This document shows, in pieces, positions 31,101 through 45,169 of a stretch of 64,000 nucleotides of DNA. Positions within the stretch are counted from its first letter, which is position 1. Every line of letters begins with the position of its first letter. The notes beneath the pieces are model-generated. The model made no database searches and was not told where the DNA came from. It saw only the letters and a list, made by a program, of their open reading frames with translations. Position numbers and translations under genes: made by a program. Source of the stretch: Ascarosepion bandense (Eukaryota > Mollusca > Cephalopoda > Sepiida > Sepiidae); contig JBBBDQ010001278.1 of assembly GCA_037127315.1 (NCBI GenBank), forward strand, positions 1,133,501-1,197,500. Direction: 5' to 3'.

Positions 31101-32346
31101 TGCTGCAGCCTCGACTTTTAAATGAGGCCTAGTCCTGTTTTGTGCGAATGCTGCAGTCTCGACGTTTAAATGAGGCCTAGTCCTGTTTTGTGCGAATGCT
31201 GCAGTCTCGACGCTTAAATGAGGCCTACTCCTGTTTTGTGCGAATGCTGCAGCCTCGGCGCTTAAATGAGGCCTAGTCCTGTTTTGTGCAAATGCTGCAG
31301 CCTCGACGCTTAAATGAGGCCTAGTCCTGTTTTGTGCGAATGCTGCAGCCTCGACGTTTAAATGAGGCCTAGTCCTGTTTTGTGCGAATGCTGCAGTCTC
31401 GACGTTTAAATGAGGCCTAGTCCTGTTTTGTGCGAATGCTGCAGTCTCGACGCTTAAATGAGGCCTACTCCGGTTTTGTGCAAATGCAGCAGCCTCGACG
31501 CTTAAATGAGTCCTAGTCCTGTTTTGTGCGAATGCTGCAGTCTCGGCGCTTACATGAGGCCTAGTCCTGTTTTGTGCAAATGCTGCAGCCTCGACGCTTA
31601 AATGAGGCCTAGTCCTGTTTTGTGCGAATGCTGCAGCCTCGGCGCTTAAATGAGGCCTAGTCTTGTTTTGTGCAAATGCTGCAGCTTCGATGCTTAAATG
31701 AGGCCTAGTCCTATTTTCTGCGAATGCTGCAGTCTCGACGCTTAAATGAGGCCTAGTCCTGTTTTGTGCAAATGCTGCAGCCTCGACGCTTAAATGAGGC
31801 CTAATCCTGTTTTTGCGAATGCTGCAGCCTCGACGCTTAAATGAGTCCTGGTCCTGTTTTCTGCGAATGCTGCAGCCTCGACGTTTAAATGAGGCCTAGC
31901 CCTGTTTTGTGCGAATGCTGCAGTCTCGACGCTTAAATGAGGCCTACTCCTGTTTTGTGCAAATGCTGCAGCCTCGACGCTTAAATGAGTCCTAGTCCTG
32001 TTTTGTGCGAATGCTGCAGTCTCGACGCTTAAATGAGGCCTAGTCCTGTTTTGTGCGAATGCTGCAGCCTCGACGCTTAAATGTGGCCTATTCCTGTTTT
32101 GTGCGAATGCTGCAGTCTCGACGCTTAAATGAGGCCTAGTCCTGTTTTGTGCAAATGCTGCAGTCTCGACGCTTAAATGAGGCCTATTCCTGTTTTGTGC
32201 GAATGCTGCAGCCTCTACGCTTAAATGAGGCCTAGTCCTGTTTTGTGCGAATGCTGCAGCCTCGGCGCTTAAATGAGGCCTAATCCTGTTTTGTGAAAAT
32301 GCTGCAGCCTCGAGGCTTAAATGAGGCCTAGTCCTGTTTTGTGCGA
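27741..32346. repeat. 2,303-bp near-identical tandem duplication
   Basis: Copies at about 27741-30043 and 30044-32346. Private variants fall at one constant offset of 2,303 bp: CTTGTCC at 27818 and 30121, AGTCGTG at 27868 and 30171, CTCCTGGTTTG at 28301 and 30604, and the deletion ATCCTGTTTTTGCG at 29501 and 31804. Very few differences were seen (for example GGTCTTG against GGTCCTG). The length is 48 units of 48 bp minus one base. Confidence 0.9.
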
Positions 32347-32999
32347 ATGCTGCAGCCTCGACGCTTAAATGAGTCCTACTCCTGTTTTCTGCGAATGCTG
32401 CAGCCTCGACGTTTAAATGAGGCCTAGTCCTGTTTGTGCAAATGCTGCAGTCTCGACGCTGAAATGAGGCCTACTCCTGTTTTGTGCAAATGCTGCAGCC
32501 TCGACACTTAAATGAGGCCTAGTCCTGTTTTGTGCAAATGCTGCAGCCTCGACGCTTAAATGAGGCCTACTCCTGTTTTGTGCAAATGCTGCAGCCTCGA
32601 CGCTTAAATGAGGCCTAGTCGTGTTTTGTGCGAATGCTGCAGCCTCGGCGCTTAAATGAGGCCTAGTCCTGTTTTTTGCAAATGCTGAAGCCTCGACGTG
32701 TAATGAGGCCTAGTCCTGTTTTGTGGAAATGCTGCAGCCTCGACGCTTAAATGAGGCCTAGTCCTGTTTTGTGCAAATGCTGCAGCCTCGACGCTTAAAT
32801 GAGGCCTAGTCTTGTTTTGTGCAAATGCTGCAGTCTCGACGCTTAAATGAGGCCTAGTTCTGTTTTGTGCAAATGCTGAAGCCTCGACGCTTAAATGAGG
32901 CCTAGTCCTGTTTTGTGCAAATGCTGCAGTCTCGACGCTTAAATAAGGCCTACTCCTGTTTTGTGCGAATGCTGCAGCATCGACGCTTAAATGAGGCCT

Positions 33000-34500
33000 A
33001 GTCCTGTTTTGTGCAAATGCTGCATCCTCGACGCTTAAATGAGTCCTAGTCCTGTTTTGTGCGAATGCTGCAGCCTCGGCGCTTAAATGAGGCCTAGTCC
33101 TGTTTTGTGCGAATGCTGCAGCCTCGACGCTTAAATGAGGCCTAGTCCTGTTTTGTGCGAATGCTGCAGCCTCGACGCTTAAATGAGGCCTAGTCGTGTT
33201 TTGTGCGAATGCTGCAGCCTCGGCGCTTAAATGAGGCCTAGTCCTGATTTGTGCAAATGCTGCAGCCTCGACGTTTAAATGAGGCCTAGTCCTGTTTTGT
33301 GCGAATGCTGCAGCCTCGACGTTTAAATGAGGCCTAGTCCTGTTTTGTGCGAATGCTGCAGCCTCGATGCTTAAATGAGGCCTAGTCCTGTTTTGTGCGA
33401 ATGCTGCAGCCTCGACGCTTAAATGAGGCCTAGTCTTGTTTTGTGCGAATGCTGCAGCCTCGATGCTTAAATGAGGCCTAGTCCTGTTTTGTGCGAATGC
33501 TGCAGCCTCGACACTTAATTGAGACCCAGTCCTGTTTTGTGCGAATGCTGCAGCCTCGACGCTTAAATGAGGCCTAGTCCTGTTTTGTGCGAATGCTGCA
33601 GCCTCGATGCTTAAATGAGGCCTAGTCCTGTTTTGTGCAAATGCTGCAGTCTCGACGCTTAAATAAGGCCTACTCCTGTTTTGTGCGAATGCTGCAGCAT
33701 CGACGCTTAAATGAGGCATAGTCCTGTTTTGTGCAAATGCTGCATCCTCGACGCTTAAATGAGTCCTAGTCCAGTTTTGTGCGAATGCTGCAGCCTCGGC
33801 GCTTAAATGAGGCCTAGTCCTGTTTTGTGCGAATGCTGCAGCCTCGACGCTTAAATGAGGCCTAGTCCTGTTTTGTGCGAATGCTGCAGCCTCGACGTTT
33901 AAATGAGGCCTATTCCTGTTTTGTGCAAATGCTGCGGCCTCGACGCTTAAATGAGGCCTAGTCCTGTTTTGTGCAAATGCTGCAGCCTCGACGCTTAAAT
34001 GAGGCCTAGTCGTGTTTTGTGCGAATGCTGCAGCCTCGGCGCTTAAATGAGGCCTAGTCCTGATTTGTGCAAATGCTGCAGCCTCGACGTTTAAATGAGG
34101 CCTAGTCCTGTTTTGTGCGAATGCTGCAGCCTCGACGTTTAAATGAGGCCTAGTCCTGTTTTGTGCGAATGCTGCAGCCTCGATGCTTAAATGAGGCCTA
34201 GTCCTGTTTTGTGCGAATGCTGCAGCCTCGACGCTTAAATGAGGCCTAGTCTTGTTTTGTGCGAATGCTGCAGCCTCGATGCTTAAATGAGGCCTAGTCC
34301 TGTTTTGTGCGAATGCTGCAGCCTCGACACTTAATTGAGACCCAGTCCTGTTTTGTGCGAATGCTGCAGCCTCGACGCTTAAATGAGGCCTAGTCTTGTT
34401 TTGTGCGAATGCTGCAGCCTCGATGCTTAAATGAGGCCTAGTCCTGTTTTGTGCGAATGCTGCAGCCTCGACACTTAATTGAGACCCAGTCCTGTTTTGT
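33000..34500. repeat. 720-816-bp duplication inside the satellite
   Basis: TGCATCCTCG followed by GAGTCC occurs at 33021 and 33741 (720 bp, 15 units). Further on, ACACTTAATTGAGACCC occurs at 33511 and 34327 (816 bp, 17 units), so the second copy gained two units, including the private GCTGCGGCC unit near 33930. Confidence 0.8.
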
Positions 34501-37500
34501 CCGAATGCTGCAGCCTCGGCGCTTAAATGAGGCCTAGTCCTGTTTTGTGCAAATGCAGCAGCCTCGACGCTTAAATGAGGCCTAGTCCTGTTTTGTGCAA
34601 ATGCTGAAGCCTCGACGCTTAAATGAGGCCTAGTCCTGTTTTGTGCAAATGCTGCAGCATCGACGCTTAAATGAGGCCTAGTCCTGTTTTGTGCAAATGC
34701 TGCAGCCTCGACGCTTAAATGAAGCCTAGTCCTGTTTTGTGCGAATGCTGCAGCCTCGACGCTTAAATGAGGCCTAGTCCTGTTTTGTGCGAATGCTGCA
34801 GCCTCGACGCTTAAATGAGGCCTAGTCCTGTTTTGTGCGAATGCTGCAGCCTCGGCGCTTAAATGAGGCCTAGTCCTGTTTTGTGCGAATGCTGCAGTCT
34901 CGACGCTTAAATGAGGCCTAGTCCTGTTTTGTGCGAATGCTGCAGTCTCGACGCTTAAATGAGGCCTACTCCTGTTTTGAGCAAATGCTGCAGCCTCGAC
35001 ACTTAAATGAGGCCTAGTCCTGTTTTGTGCAAATGCTGCAGCCTCGATGCTTAAATGAGGCCTAGTCCTGTTTTGTGCGAATGCTGAAGCCTCGACGCTT
35101 AAATGAGTCCTAGTCCTGTTTTGTGCGAATGCTGCAGCCTCGGCGCTTAAATGAGGCCTATTCCTGTTTTGTGCGAATGCTGCAGCCTCGACGTTTAAAT
35201 GAGGCCTACTCTTGTTTTGTGCAAATGCTGCAGCCTCGACACTTAAATGAGGCCTAATCCTGTTTTGTGCAAATGCTGCAGCCTCGACGCTTAAATGAGG
35301 CCTAGTCCTGTTTTTTGCAAATGCTGAAGCCTCGACGTGTAATGAGGCCTAGTCCTGTTTTGTGGAAATGCTGCAGCCTCGACGCTTAAATGAGGCCTAG
35401 TCCTGTTTTGTGCAAATGCTGCAGCCTCGACGCTTAAATGAGGCCTAGTCCTGTTTTGTGCGAATGCTGCAGTCTCGACGCTTAAATGAGGCCTAGTCCT
35501 GTTTTGTGCAAATGCTGCAGCCTCGACGCTTAAATGAGGCCTAATCCTGTTTTGTGCAAATGCTGGGGCCTCGACGCTTAAATGAGGCCTAGTCGTGTTT
35601 TGTGCGAATGCTGCAGCCTCGGCGCTTAAATGAGGCCTAATCCTGATTTGTGCAAATGCTGCAGCCTCGACGTTTAAATGAGGCCTAGTCCTGTTTTGTG
35701 CGAATGCTGCAGCCTCGACGTTTAAATGAGGCCTAGTCCTGTTTTGTGCGAATGCTGCAGCCTCGATGCTTAAATGAGGCCTAGTCCTGTTTTTTGCGAA
35801 AGCTGCAGCCTCGACGCTTAAATGAGGCCTAGTCTTGTTTTGTGCGAATGCTGCAGCCTCGATGCTTAAATGTGGCCTAGTCCTGTTTTGTGCAAATGCT
35901 GCAGCCTCGACGCTTAAATGAAGCCAAGTCCTGTTTTGTGCGAATGCTGCAGCCTCGACGCTTAAATGGAGGCCTAGTCCTGTTTTGTGCGAATGCCTGC
36001 AGCCTCGACGCTTAAATGAGGCCTAGTCCTGTTTTGTGCGAATGCTGCATCTCGACGCTTAAATGAGGCCTAGTCCTGTTTTGTGCGAATGCTGCAGTCT
36101 CGACGCTTAAATGAGGCCTACTCCTGTTTTGAGTAAATGCTGCAGCCTCGACACTTAAATGAGGACTAGTCCTGTTTTGTGCAAATGCTGCAGCCTCGAT
36201 GCTTAAAAGAGGCCTAGTCCTGTTTTGTGCGAAAGCTGAAGCCTCGACGCTTAAATGAGTCCTAGTCCTGTTTTGTGCGAATGCTGCAGCCTCGGCGCTT
36301 AAATGAGGTCTATTCCTGTTTTGTGCGAATGCTGCAGCCTCGACGTTTAAATGAGGCCTACTCTTGTTTTGTGCAAATGCTGCAGCCTCGACACTTAAAT
36401 GAGGCCTAGTCCTGTTTTGTGCAAATGCTGCAGCCTCGACGCTTAAATGAAGCCTAGTCCTGTTTTTTGCAAATGCTGAAGCCTCGACGTGTAATGAGGC
36501 CTAGTCCTGTTTTGTGGAAATGCTGCAGCCTCGACGCTTAAATGAGGCCTAGTCCTGTTTTGTGCAAATGCGGCAGCCAAGACGCTTAAATGAGGCCTAG
36601 TCCTGTTTTGTGCGAATGCTGCAGTCTCGACGCTTAAATGAGGCCTATTCCTGTTTTGTGCAAATGCTGCAGCCTCGACGCTTAAATGAGGCCTATTCCT
36701 GTTTTGTGCAAATGCTGGGGCCTCGACGCTTAAATGAGGCCTAGTCGTGTTTTGTGCGAATGCTGCAGCCTCGGCTCTTAAATGAGGCCTAGTCCTGATT
36801 TGTGCAAATGCTGCAGCCTCGACGTTTAAATGAGGCCTAGTCCTGTTTTGTGCGAATGCTGCAGCCTCGACGTTTAAATGAGGCCTAGTCCTGTTTTGTG
36901 CGAATGCTGCAGCCTCGATGCTTAAATGAGGCCTAGTCCTGTTTTGTGCGAATGCTGCAGCCTCGACGCTTAAATGAGGCCTAGTCTTGTTTTGTGCGAA
37001 TGCTGCAGCCTCGATGCTTAAATGAGGCCTAGTCCTGTTTTGTGCGAATGCTGCAGCCTCGACACTTAATTGAGACCCAGCCCTGTTTTGTCCGAATGCT
37101 GCAGCCTCGGCGCTTAAATGAGGCCTAGTCATGTTTTGTGCAAATGCTGCAGCCTCGACGCTTAAATGAGGCCTAGTCCTGTTTTGTGCAAATGCTGCAG
37201 CCTCGACGCTTAAATGAGGCCTAGTCCTGTTTTGTGCAAATGCTGCAGCATCGACGCTTAAATGAGGCCTAGTCCTGTTATGTGCAAATGCTGCAGCCTC
37301 GACGCTTAAATGAAGCCTAGTCCTGTTTTGTGCGAATGCTGCAGCCTCGACGCTTAAATGAGGCCTAGTCCTGTTTTGTGCGAATGCTGCAGCCTCGACG
37401 CTTAAATGAGGCCTAGTCCTGTTTTGTGCGAATGCTGCAGCCTCGGCGCTTAAATGAGGCCTAGTCCTGTTTTGTGCGAATGCTGCAGTCTCGACGCTTA

Positions 37501-39704
37501 AATGAGGCCTAGTCCTGTTTTGTGCGAATGCTGCAGTCTCGACGCTTAAATGAGGCCTACTCCTGTTTTGAGCAAATGCTGCAGCCTCGACACTTAAATG
37601 AGGCCTAGTCCTGTTTTGTGCAAATGCTGCAGCCTCGATGCTTAAATGAGACCTAGTCCTGTTTTGTGCGAATGCTGAAGCCTCGACGCTTAAATGAGTC
37701 CTAGTCCTGTTTTGTGCGAATGCTGCAGCCTCGGCGCTTAAATGAGGCCTATTCCTGTTTTGTGCGAATGCTGCAGCCTCGACGTTTAAATGAGGCCTAC
37801 TCTTGTTTTGTGCAAATGCTGCAGCCTCGACACTTAAATGAGGCCTAGTCCTGTTTTGTGCAAATGCTGCAGCCTCGACGCTTAAATGAGGCCTAGTCCT
37901 GTTTTTTGCAAATGCTGAAGCCTCGACGTGTAATGAGGCCTAGTCCTGTTTTGTGGAAATGCTGCAGCCTCGACGCTTAAATGAGGCCTAGTCCTGTTTT
38001 GTGCAAATGCTGCAGCCTCGACGCTTAAATGAGGCCTAGTCTTGTTTTGTGCAAATGCTGCAGTCTCGACGCTTAAATGAGGCCTAGTTCTGTTTTGTGC
38101 AAATGCTGAAGCCTCGACGCTTAAATGAGGCCTAGTCCTGTTTTGTGCAAATGCTGCAGTCTCGACGCTTAAATAAGGCCTACTCCTGTTTTGTGCGAAT
38201 GCTGCTGCATCGACGCTTAAATGAGGCCTAGTCCTGTTTTGTGCAAATGCTGCAGCCTCGACGCTTAAATGAGTCCTAGTCCTGTTTTGTGCGAATGCTG
38301 CAGCCTCGGCGCTTAAATGAGGCCTAGTCCTGTTTTGTGCGAATGCTGCAGCCTCGACGCTTAAATGAGGCCTAGTCCTGTTTTGTGCGAATGCTGCAGT
38401 CTCGACGCTTAAATGAGGCCTAGTCCTGTTTTGTGCAAATGCTGCAGCCTCGACGCTTAAATGAGGCCTAGTCGTGTTTTGTGCGAATGCTGCAGCCTCG
38501 GCGCTTAAATGAGGCCTAGTCCTGATTTGTGCAAATGCTGCAGCCTCGACGTTTAAATGAGGCCTAATCATGTTTTGTGCGAATGCTGCAGCCTCGACGT
38601 TTAAATGAGGCCTAGTCCTGTTTTGTGCGAATGCTGCAGCCTCGACGCTTAAATGAGGCCTATTCTTGTTTTGTGCGAATGCTGCAGCCTCGATGCTTAA
38701 ATGAGGCCTAGTCCTGTTTTGTGCAAATGCTGCAGCCTCGACACTTAATTGAGACCCAGTCCTGTTTTGTGCGAATGCTGCAGCCTCGGCGCTTAAATGA
38801 GGCCTAGTCCTGTTTTGTGTGAATGCTGCAGTCTCGACGCTTAAATGAGGCCTAGTCCTGTTTTGTGCAAATGCTGCAGCCTCGACGCTTAAATGAGTCC
38901 TAGTCCTGTTTTGTGCGAATGCTGCAGCCTCGGCGCTTAAATGAGGCCTAGTCCTGTTTTGTGCGAATGCTGCAGCCTCGACGCTTAAATGAGGCCTAGT
39001 CCTGTTTTGTGCGAATGCTGCAGTCTCGACGCTTAAATGAGGCCTAGTCCTGTTTTGTGCAAATGCTGCAGCCTCGACGCTTAAATGAGGCCTAGTCCTG
39101 TTTTGTGCAAATGCTGCAGCCTCGACGCTTAAATGAGGCCTAGTCGTGTTTTGTGCGAATGCTGCAGCCTCGGCGCTTAAATGAGGCCTAGTCCTGTTTT
39201 GTGCGAATGCTGCAGCCTCGACGTTTAAATGAGGCCTAGTCCTGTTTTGTGCGAATGCTGCAGCCTCGATGCTTAAATGAGGCCTAGTCCTGTTTTGTGC
39301 GAATGCTGCAGCCTCGACGCTTAAATGAGGCCTATTCTTGTTTTGTGCGAATGCTGCAGCCTCGATGCTTAAATGAGGCCTAGTCCTGTTTTGTGCAAAT
39401 GCTGCAGCCTCGACACTTAATTGAGACCCAGTCCTGTTTTGTGCGAATGCTGCAGCCTCGGCGCTTAAATGAGGCCTAGTCCTGTTTTGTGTGAATGCTG
39501 CAGTCTCGACGCTTAAATGAGGCCTAGTCCTGTTTTGTGCGAATGCTGCAGTCTCGACGCTTAAATGAGGCCTACTCCTGTTTTGAGCAAATGCTGCAGC
39601 CTCGACACTTAAATGAGGCCTAGTCCTGTTTTGTGCAAATGCTGCAGCCTCGGCGCTTAAATGAGGCCTAGTCCTGATTTGTGCAAATGCTGCAGCCTCG
39701 ACGC

Positions 39705-41174
39705 TTAAATGAGGCCTAGTCCTGTTTTTTGCAAATGCTGAAGCCTCGACGTGTAATGAGGCCTAGTCCTGTTTTGTGGAAATGCTGCAGCCTCGACGCT
39801 TAAATGAGGCCTAATCCTGTTTTGTGCAAATGCTGCAGCCTCGACGCTTAAATGAGGCCTAGTCTTGTTTTGTGCAAATGCTGCAGTCTCGACGCTTAAA
39901 TGAGGCCTAGTTCTGTTTTGTGCAAATGCTGAAGCCTCGACGCTTAAATGAGGCCTAGTCCTGTTTTGTGCAAATGCTGCAGTCTCGACGCTTAAATAAG
40001 GCCTACTCCTGTTTTGTGCGAATGCTGCAGCATCGACGCTTAAATGAGGCCTAGTCCTGTTTTGTGCAAATGCAGCAGCCTCGACGCTTAAATGGGTCCT
40101 AGTCCTGTTTTGTGCGAATGCTGCAGCCTCGGCGCTTAAATGAGGCCTAGTCCTGTTTTGTGCGAATGCTGCAGCCTCGACGCTTAAATGAGGCCTAGTC
40201 CTGTTTTGTGCGAATGCTGCAGTCTCGATGCTTAAATGAGGCCTAGTCCTGTTTTGTGCAAATGCTGCAGCCTCGACGCTTAAATGAGGCCTAGTCCTGT
40301 TTTGTGCAAATGCTGCAGCCTCGACGTTTAAATGAGGCCTAGTCGTGTTTTGTGCGAATGCTGCAGCCTCGGCGCTTAAATGAGGCCTAGTCCTGATTTG
40401 TGCAAATGCTGCAGCCTCGACGTTTAAATGAGGCCTAGTCCTGTTTTGTGCGAATGCTGCAGCCTCGACGTTTAAATGAGGCCTAGTCCTGTTTTGTGCG
40501 AATGCTGCAGCCTCGATGCTTAAATGAGGCCTAGTCCTGTTTTGTGCGAATGCTGCAGCCTCGACGCTTAAATGAGGCCTAGTCTTGTTTTGTGTGAATG
40601 CTGCAGCCTCGATGCTTAAATGCGGCCTAGTCCTGTTTTGTGCGAATGTTGCAGCCTCGACACTTAATTGAGACCCAGTCCTGTTTTGTGCGAATGCTGC
40701 AGCCTCGGCGCTTAAATGAGGCCTAGTCCTGTTTTGTGCAAATGCTGCAGCATCGACGCTTAAATGAGGCCTAGTCCTGTTTTGTGCAAATGCTGCAGCC
40801 TCGACGCTTAAATGAAGCCTAGTCCTGTTTAGTGCGAATGCTGCAGCCTCGACGCTTAAATGAGGCCTAGTCCTGTTTTGTGCGAATGCTGCAGCCACGA
40901 CGCTTAAATGAGGCCTAGTCCTGTTTTGTGCGAATGCTGCAGCCTCGGCGCATAAATGAGGCCTAGTCCTGTTTTGTGCGAATGCTGCAGTCTCGACGCT
41001 TAAATGAGGCCTAGTCCTGTTTTGTGCAAATGCTGCAGTCTCGACGCTTAAATGAGGCCTACTCCTGTTTTGAGCAAATGCTGCAGCCTCGACACTTAAA
41101 TGAGGCCTAGTCCTGTTTTGTGCAAATGCTGCAGCCTCGACGCTTAAATGAGGCCTAGTCCTGTTTTGTGCCAA
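39705..41174 (-). other. Satellite open frame, 489 codons, probably not a gene
   Basis: About 30 units of the 16-residue repeat, opening at TTG and closed by the 47-bp variant unit at 39747. The shifted ending YTSRLQHLQKTGLGLI is the same as in the frames ending at 32652 and 37882, because the same variant unit terminates each. Confidence 0.55.
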
Positions 41175-44100
41175 TGCTGCAGTCTCGACGCTTAAATGTG
41201 GCCTATTCCTGTTTTGTGCGAATGCTGCAGACTCGGCGCTTAAAAGAGGCCTAGTCCTGTTTTGTGCAAATGCTGCAGCCTCGACGTTTAAATGAGGCCT
41301 AGTCCTGTTTTGTGCGAATGCTGCAGCCTCGATGCTTAAATGAGGCCTAGTCCTGTTTTGTGCGAATGCTGCAGCCTCGACGCTTAAATGAGGCCTAGTC
41401 TTGTTTTGTGCGAATGCTGCAGCCTCGATGCTTAAATGAGGCCTAGTCCTGTTTTGTGCAAATGCTGCAGCCTCGACACTTAATTGAGACCCAGTCCTGT
41501 TTTGTGCGAATGCTGCAGCCTCGGCGCTTAAATGAGGCCTAGTCCTGTTTTGTGCGAATGCTGCAGTCTCGACGCTTAAATGAGGCCTAGTCCTGTTTTG
41601 TGCGAATGCTGCAGTCTCGACGCTTAAATGAGGCCTACTCCTGTTTTGAGCAAATGCTGCAGCCTCGAAACTTAAATGAGGCCTAGTCCTGTTTTGTGCA
41701 AATGCTGCAGCCTCGGCGCTTAAATGAGGCCTAGTCCTGATTTGTGCAAATGCTGCAGCCTCGACGCTTAAATGAGTCCTAGTCCTGTTTTGTGCGAATG
41801 CTGCAGCCTCGGCGCTTAAATGAGGCCTATTCCTGTTTTGTGCGAATGCTGCAGCCTCGACGTTTAAATGAGGCCTACTCTTGTTTTGTGCAAATGCTGC
41901 AGCCTCGACACATAAATGAGGCCTATTCCTGTTTTGTGCAAATGCTGCAGCCTCGACGCTTAAATGAGGCCTAGTCCTGTTTTGTGCAAATGCTGAAGCC
42001 TCGACGTGTAATGAGGCCTAGTCCTGTTTTGTGGAAATGCTGCAGCCTCGACGCTTAAATGAGGCCTAGTCCTGTTTTGTGCAAATGCTGCTGCCTCGAC
42101 GCTTAAATGAGGCCTAGTCTTGTTTCGTGCAAATGCTGCAGTCTCGACGCTTAAATGAGGCCTAGTTCTGTTTTGTGCAAATGCTGAAGCCTCGACGCTT
42201 AAATGAGGCCTAGTCCTGTTTTGTGCAAATGCTGCAGTCTCGACGCTTAAATAAGGCCTACTCCTGTTTTGTGCGAATGATGCAGCATCGACGCTTAAAT
42301 GAGGCGTAGTCCTGTTTTGTGCAAATGCTGCAGCCTCGACGCTTAAATGAGTCCTAGTCCTGTTTTGTGCGAATGCTGCAGCCTCGGCGCTTAAATGAGG
42401 CCTAGTCCTGTTTTGTGCGAGTGCTGCAGCCTCGACGCTTAAATGAGGCCTAGTCCTGTTTTGTGCGAATGCTGCAGTCTCGATGCTTAAATGAGGCCTA
42501 GTCCTGTTTTGTGCAAATGCTGCAGCCTCGACGCTTAAAATGAGGCCTAGTCCTGTTTTGTGCAAATGCTGCAGCATCGACGCTTAAATGAGGCCTAGTC
42601 GTGTTTTGTGCGAATGCTGCAGCCTCGGCGCTTAAATGAGGCCTAGTCCTGATTTGTGCAAATGCTGCAGCCTCGACGTTTAAATGAGGCCTAGTCCTGT
42701 TTTGTGCGAATGCTGCAGCCTCGACGTTTAAATGAGGCCTAGTCCTGTTTTGTGCGAATGCTGCAGCCTCGATGCTTAAATGAGGCCTAGTCCTGTTTTG
42801 TGCGAATGCTGCAGCCTCGACGCTTAAATGAGGCCTAGTCTTGTTTTGTGCGAATGCTGCAGCCTCGATGCTTAAATGAGGCCTAGTCCTGTTTTGTGCG
42901 AATGCTGCAGCCTCGACACTTAATTGAGACCCAGTCCTGTTTTGTGCGAATGCTGCAGCCTCGGCGCTTAAATGAGGCCTAGTCCTGTTTTGTGCAAATG
43001 CTGCAGCATCGACGCCTAAATGAGGCCTAGTCCTGTTTTGTGCAAATGCTGCAGCCTCGACGCTTAAATGAAGCCTAGTCCTGTTTTGTGCGAATGCTGC
43101 AGCCTCGACGCTTAAATGAGGCCTAGTCCTGTTTTGTGCGAATGCTGCAGCCTCGACGCTTAAATGAGGCCTAGTCCTGTTTTGTGCGAATGCTGCAGCC
43201 TCGGCGCTTAAATGAGGCCTAGTCCTGTTTTGTGCGAATGCTGCAGTCTCGACGCTTAAATGAGGCCTAGTCCTGTTTTGTGCGAATGCTGCAGTCTCGA
43301 CGCTTAAATGAGGCCTACTCCTGTTTTGAGCAAATGCTGCAGCCTCGACACTTAAATGAGGCCTAGTCCTGTTTTGTGCAAATGCTGCAGCCTCGACGCT
43401 TAAATGAGGCCTAGTCCTGTTTTGTGCCTATGCTGCAGTCTCGACGCTTAAATGTGGCCTATTCCTGTTTTGTGCGAATGCTGCAGACTCGGCGCTTAAA
43501 TGAGGCCTAGTCCTGTTTTGTGCAAATGCTGCAGCCTCGACGCTTAAATGAGGCCTAATCCTGTTTTGTGCGAATGCTGCAGCCTCGACGCTTAAATGAG
43601 TCCTAGTCCTGTTTTCTGCGAATGCTGCAGCCTCGACGTTTAAATGAGGCCTAGTACTGTTTTGTGCGACTGCTGCAGTCTCGACGCTTAAATGAGGCCT
43701 AGTCCTGTTTTGTGCAAATGCTGCAGCCTCGACACTTAAATGAGGCCTAGTCCTGTTTTGTGCAAATGCAGCAGCCTCGACGTTTAAATGAGGCCTAATC
43801 CTGTTTTGTGCAAATGCTGCAGTCTCGACGCTTAAATGAGGCCTAGTCCTGTTTTGTGCGAATGCTGCAGCCTCGACGCTTAAATGAGTCCTAGTCCTGT
43901 TTTCTGCGAATGCTGCAGCCTCGACGTTTAAATGAGGCCTAGTCCTGTTTTCTGCGAATGCTGCAGTCACGACGCTTAAATGAGGCCTACTCCTGTTTAG
44001 TGCAAATGCTGTAGCCTCGACATTTAAATGAGGCCTAGTCCTGTTTTGTGCAAATGCTGCAGCCTCGACACTTAAATGAGGCCTAGTCCTGTTTTGTGCA

Positions 44101-45169
44101 AATGCTGCAGCCTCGACGCTTAAATGAGGCCTAGTCCTGTTTTGTGCAAATGCTGCAGCCTCGACGCTTAAATGAGGCCTAGTCCTGTTTTGTGCAAATG
44201 CTGCAGCCTCGACGCTTAAATGAGGCCTAGTCCTGTTTTGTGCAAATTCTGCAGCCTCGACGCTTAAATGAGGCCTAGTCCTGTTTTGTGCAAATGCTGC
44301 AGCCTCGACGCTTAAATGAGGCCTAGTCGTAATTTGTGCGAATGCTGCAGCCTCGGCGCTTAAATGAGGCCTAGTCCTGATTTGTGCAAATGCTGCAGCC
44401 TCGACGTTTAAATGAGGCCTAATCTTGTTTTGTGCGAATGCGGCAGCCTCGACGTTTAAATGAGGCCTAGTCCTGTTTTGTGCGAATGCTGCAGCCTCGA
44501 AGCTTAAATGAGGCCTAGTCCTGTTTTGTGCGAATGCTGCAGCCTCGACGCTTAAATGAGGCCTAGTCTTGTTTTGTGCGAATGCTGCAGCCTCGATGCT
44601 TAAATGAGGCCTAGTCCTGTTTTGTGCAAATGCTGCAGCCTCGACACTTAATTGAGACCCAGTCCTGTTTTGTGCGAATGCTGCAGCCTCGGCGCTTAAA
44701 TGAGGCCTAGTCCTGTTTTGTGCGAATGCTGCAGTCTCGACGCTTAAATGAGGCCTAGTCCTGTTTTGTGCGAATGCTGCAGTCTCGACGCTTAAATGAG
44801 GCCTACTCCTGTTTTGAGCAAATGCTGCAGACTCGACACTTAAATGAGGCCTAGACCTGTTTTGTGCAAATGCTGCAGCCTCGGCGCTTAAATGAGGCCT
44901 AGTCCTGATTTGTGCAAATGCTGCAGCCTCGACGCTTAAATGAGTCCTAGTCCTGTTTTGTGCGAATGCTGCAGCCTCGGCGCTTAAATGAGGCCTATTC
45001 CTGTTTTGTGCGAATGCTGCAGCCTCGACGTTTAAATGAGGCCTACTCTTGTTTTGTGCAAATGCTGCAGCTTCGACACTTAAATGAGGCCTAGTCCTGT
45101 TTTGTGCAAATGCTGCAGCCTCGACGCTTAAATGAGGCCTAGTCCTGTTTTTTGCAAATGCTGAAGCCT

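Noticed and set aside
41792..41974. Plus-strand satellite frame RMLQPRRLNEAYSCFV
   Set aside because: It is open only because a few neighbouring units have TAT or TAC in place of the consensus TAG. In the rest of the array this frame stops once per unit.
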